A DNA stretch of 64,000 nucleotides, taken from contig CP136064.1 of assembly GCA_032622095.1 (NCBI GenBank), forward strand, positions 253,524,484-253,588,483, in the 5' to 3' direction. Shown here one piece after another: positions 61,091-64,000 of this stretch. The DNA comes from Siphonodentalium dalli. Taxonomy: Eukaryota > Mollusca > Scaphopoda > Gadilida > Siphonodentaliidae. A program made the position numbers and the translations under genes. The notes under the pieces were generated by a model. It did no database searches, had not been told where the DNA came from, and saw only the letters and a list, made by a program, of their open reading frames with translations. Each line of letters starts with the position of its first letter. Position 1 is the stretch's first letter.

Positions 61091-61346
61091 CAGTGATGCC
61101 CTAAATAATCGACTCCTTAACCACAGCAGAATTATGGGTTATTTTTCAGGATTTAGTCGGAAATATGGTTTGTTGCCATTCATTGGAAAGCTCTCACTGA
61201 GTCGGAAATATGGCTTGTTGCCATTCATCGGAAAGCTCTCACAGAGCTTTCCGATGAATGGCAACAAGCCATATTTCCGACTAAATCCTGAAAAGTTACC
61301 CATAATTCTGCTGTGGTTAAGGAGTTGATTATTTAGGGCATAACTG
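61091..61346. mobile_element. M1 element with duplicated arm segment
   Basis: CAGTGATGCCCTAAATAATC ... GGGCATAACTG between TA sites. About 45 bp of the left arm (gtcggaaatatg...gctctcac) are repeated in tandem before the centre. Confidence 0.82.
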
Positions 61347-61731
61347 TATCATTGGCTTTCATCGAATATTATCACCCCTGGTCAAGAGGTCCTGCTAATT
61401 TTCTATGATGTCAGTGGGTCCTGCTGTATTGCTATGATGCTAGTAGGGCAAAGGTTGTCATTTTTTAGTTTGAGCAAAAGCCAGTGTTTGAACATTCAAT
61501 AACATATATATTTTTGAATGTTTTAATAATGGCTGTCTGCAAAACAACAGAGATCGCCATCTCAATGATAGCCAGTTTGCAATATCTAACACAGCCATTA
61601 TTAACATATTTCACAATATACATGATTTTTTGATTGTTTTCTACACACAGTGAATTTTCCTCGAACCGACTAACACAGCGAAAATGACAACTTTAAATAA
61701 AACAATATTACTTTTTCTTAACACTTTGATG

Positions 61732-61955
61732 ACTGGAGCTTCCTGAAATTTTGTGAAAACCCTGTGCCATTGCATTATCTTATATATGTGAGTCTCACAT
61801 AGGGAGCCACACATATATAAGAGAATACATTGGCCTAACAATATTTATGTTGACCTTGTAAGCCAGTGCATTCTCTGATATATGTGAGACTCGCATATGT
61901 AAGAGAATGCACTGGCGCATGATCTTTAATAGCTGCACCAGCACAGCTCCCGTCA
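61732..61955. mobile_element. T3 element, right end decayed
   Basis: CACTTTGATGACTGGAGCTT after TTAA (61728-61731). Two cassettes, then gctgcaccagcacagctccc with no clear right TTAA. Confidence 0.65.
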
Positions 61956-62170
61956 GCATCACTTTGCCCTACCCCCATCACAGCAATTCAGTAAGGTCAC
62001 CAGCATCATAGGGGAACCACTTAACAAGGGGTGACTATTATACAGTGTTTATACCCACTCAGTCAGCAAAGTAAATCGGCTCCAAGCTGTCACAAATCAG
62101 AAGCGGGTTCATCATAATTTGAAGAGCTCGGATTGATGTGCCAAGGAGGGTATCTGGATTTATACATCTT

Positions 62171-62600
62171 GCAAGCCTGCAAATAGTATGTTTGTCATTT
62201 GCAGAATGAGGTCCCCAAAGGGTGAACTTAGTGACGCTATCCCGCACAACAGCTAGCATCCCCAAATTCAGCCTCTGGGAACCTCATTCTACTTAGGCCT
62301 CGACTACTATGGGAGGCCCAGGATCAGATTGAAGTTCCCCAGTTGAAGTTGGTAATGTTAATCCGTTAGTCACCTCGATTATGCATTTTATCTTCTGCAA
62401 ATTAGGGGATATAGAAACTTCCAAGAAGGGAAAAGTTAACTAAAAACAATGTTAGTTTGAAACTATAGGTACTTCCCAGAAGATGAGGCTTAAGAAGAAT
62501 GAAGTCCCCAGAGGGTGAATGTGGTGATGCTAGTGATCAATAAATTCACCCTCTGGGGACCTCATTATTCAACTGACAAACACACTATTTGCAATTTGGC
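62171..62600. mobile_element. F1 element
   Basis: gcaagcctgcaaatagtatg ... cacactatttgcaatttgg. Palindromic arms with gcagaatgaggtccc. Confidence 0.75.
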
Positions 62601-62761
62601 CACTGATAGCTGGTCTTTTGACTGTTTTAGCATTTTGTCATCCATATATCGCGGCGTCAATTTTGATGGTGAAGAAAGACTGCAATGAGAAATTTGCCGA
62701 GATACAGAGATCTGGTTGCCCTCTCTGAGCATGGAACCAAAGAGTGCTTATTGCTGGATGA

Positions 62762-63193
62762 AAGCCTTGAAATAGTTTGTCTATCATTTGCAGAATGAGG
62801 TCCCCATAGGGTGAATTTAGTGGGGCAATCCTGCATGGTAAGCTAGCATCACCAAATTCACCCTCTGTGAACCTCATTCTGCTTTGGCCTCAACTGCTAT
62901 GGGAGACCTGGGATAAGAATGAAGTTGGTGATGTTCACCCATTATAGTCTCCCTGATTATGCATTTTATCTTCTACAAATTTGGGGATATAGAAACTTTC
63001 CAGAAAGGAAAAAGTAGCTAAAAAAAACAATGTTAATTTGAGATTATAGTTCTTCCCAGAAGATGATGCCTATGCAGAATTAGGTCCCAGGAGGGAATGT
63101 AGTGATGCTAGCCCATTGTGCATGGTAGCATCACTAAATTCACCCTCTGGGGACCTCATTCTGCAAAGACAGACGCACTATCTCAAGGCTTGG
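62762..63193. mobile_element. F1 element
   Basis: aagccttgaaatagtttgtc ... gacgcactatctcaaggctt. The usual arms. Confidence 0.77.
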
Positions 63194-63221
63194 CTGGATG
63201 AATGGTTTACGATGCCCTGTA

Positions 63222-63434
63222 CAGTAATGCCCTAAGTAATCGACCTCTTAACCAAAGCAGAATTATGGGTAACTTTTCAGGATTTAGTCAGAAATATGGC
63301 TTGTTGCCATTCATCGAAAAGCTCTCGGGGAGAGCTTTCCGATGAATGGCAACAAGCCATATTTCCGACTAAATCCTAAAAAGTTACCCATAATTCTGCT
63401 TTGGTTAAGAGGTCGATTACTTAGGGCATTACTG
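63222..63434. mobile_element. M1 element, full length
   Basis: CAGTAATGCCCTAAGTAATC ... GATTACTTAGGGCATTACTG between TA sites, with near-perfect arms around gctctcggggagagc. Confidence 0.85.
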
Positions 63435-64000
63435 TACCTTATGGACTAAACCACCAGGGCTCGTATTCACCAACTGGGTAGACTTTATTAACCTGGTAGT
63501 TTATTTGGAATCGGCTGAACACATAAGTGCCTCTGTTTGCATTTACAACACACTCTAACCAGCGATTAACAACAGCAATCAATCTATGACTGCTGTCAAA
63601 GCCTCTTGACTGGATAATCCTATGTCATGGCGATAAATATATCCGATCGACGACAGATAGCTTCGTGTTGAGCCTTGCTCAGTATAAACCACCAGGGCTA
63701 TATAAACCCAGATGGGAAATACAAGTCTGGAGGGGGTCCCCAATCTGACCATTATTACGCACATAGATTTGAATGCAGACTGTAGTGGGCATACATGTAA
63801 CAAATGTTTCGATGAGCAATGCTTTTTGAATATTGGACAATCCCCTTTATTTATTTTGAAGTCGAGTGACTGTCAAATTTTTGCTTTCATTGTTTAATTT
63901 GTTCATCCTGTTTCATGATGTTTGAGACACAGCAGCCAGCTATTTAACCCCCAATTTGGATGTGTAGTTCAGATCCTGAGGGTTGGTTTTAAAAAGAAAC

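Larger units (their letters stand above)
58425..64000. other. 3' region with nested transposons, no recognised gene
   Basis: If the gene ends near 58424, this is 3' UTR and intergenic DNA. It contains two nested T4 complexes, three F1 elements, three M1 copies and a truncated T3. The stretches 59305-59975 and 63440-64000 have no recognisable content. I cannot exclude further exons of the same gene. Confidence 0.5.

Overview
This is a stretch of an AT-rich invertebrate nuclear genome. It holds one protein-coding gene that I can support, on the + strand: a muscleblind-like (MBNL) RNA-binding splicing factor. Its 5' part, including the first zinc finger, lies upstream of the window. Six exons join in a consistent frame: 9040-9210, 26109-26288, 30265-30498, 45802-45867, 49396-49564 and 57496-57596. 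A seventh, at 58356-58424, is a tentative terminal exon. The visible exons encode about 307 residues, or about 329 with the tentative last exon. They give the end of zinc finger 2, a linker, the tandem zinc fingers 3 and 4, a short exon with a KKRPR nuclear-localisation-like motif, and a Gln/Tyr/Met-rich tail. The protein looks lophotrochozoan, and a tRNA-derived SINE at 901-1195 recalls molluscan SINEs. A mollusc, perhaps a bivalve, is my best guess, but the species is not identified.

Everything else is intron or 3' flank, packed with small non-autonomous transposons and tandem repeats. No transposase gene is visible. The TTAA-flanked (piggyBac-like) families are T1 (ends CCCTTTGAGTGCC), T2 (CCCTTTACCCAACA), T3 (CCATGACTGGAGC), T4 (CCCTTTCTATACTAAAT), T5 (AGGCCCACTTA) and T6 (AGATACATAATCCG). 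M1 is a TA-flanked mariner-like palindrome (CAGTAATGC). F1 is a palindrome with AAGCCTTGAAATAGTGTGTC-type ends. A hairpin cassette of about 67 bp beginning CCAATGCATTCTCTTATATA recurs about 27 times inside otherwise different element families.

Layout: 1-9039 is intron with T1, a 35-bp array, the SINE and a palindrome at 8150-8575. The intron 9211-26108 holds T1/T2/T3/T5/M1/F1 elements, a 30-bp array (13215-13990) and a 48-bp x12 array (20370-20945). The intron 26289-30264 has a 60-bp x4 repeat, F1 and M1. The intron 30499-45801 holds T6, a 71-bp x39 minisatellite (31672-34440), a possible alternative terminal exon (36611-36965) and T2/T3 elements. The intron 45868-49395 carries two inverted-repeat elements. 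The intron 49565-57495 holds T1/T2/T3/T6/M1 and a possible hAT-like element. The 3' flank has nested T4/M1/F1 elements.

The most interesting signal is just upstream of the 66-nt KKRPR exon: a 214-nt stretch with no AG dinucleotide, a polypyrimidine tract more than 100 nt from the splice site, and eleven YGCY motifs, the MBNL-binding consensus. This looks like a built-in autoregulatory switch of the kind known for vertebrate MBNL1 exon 5.
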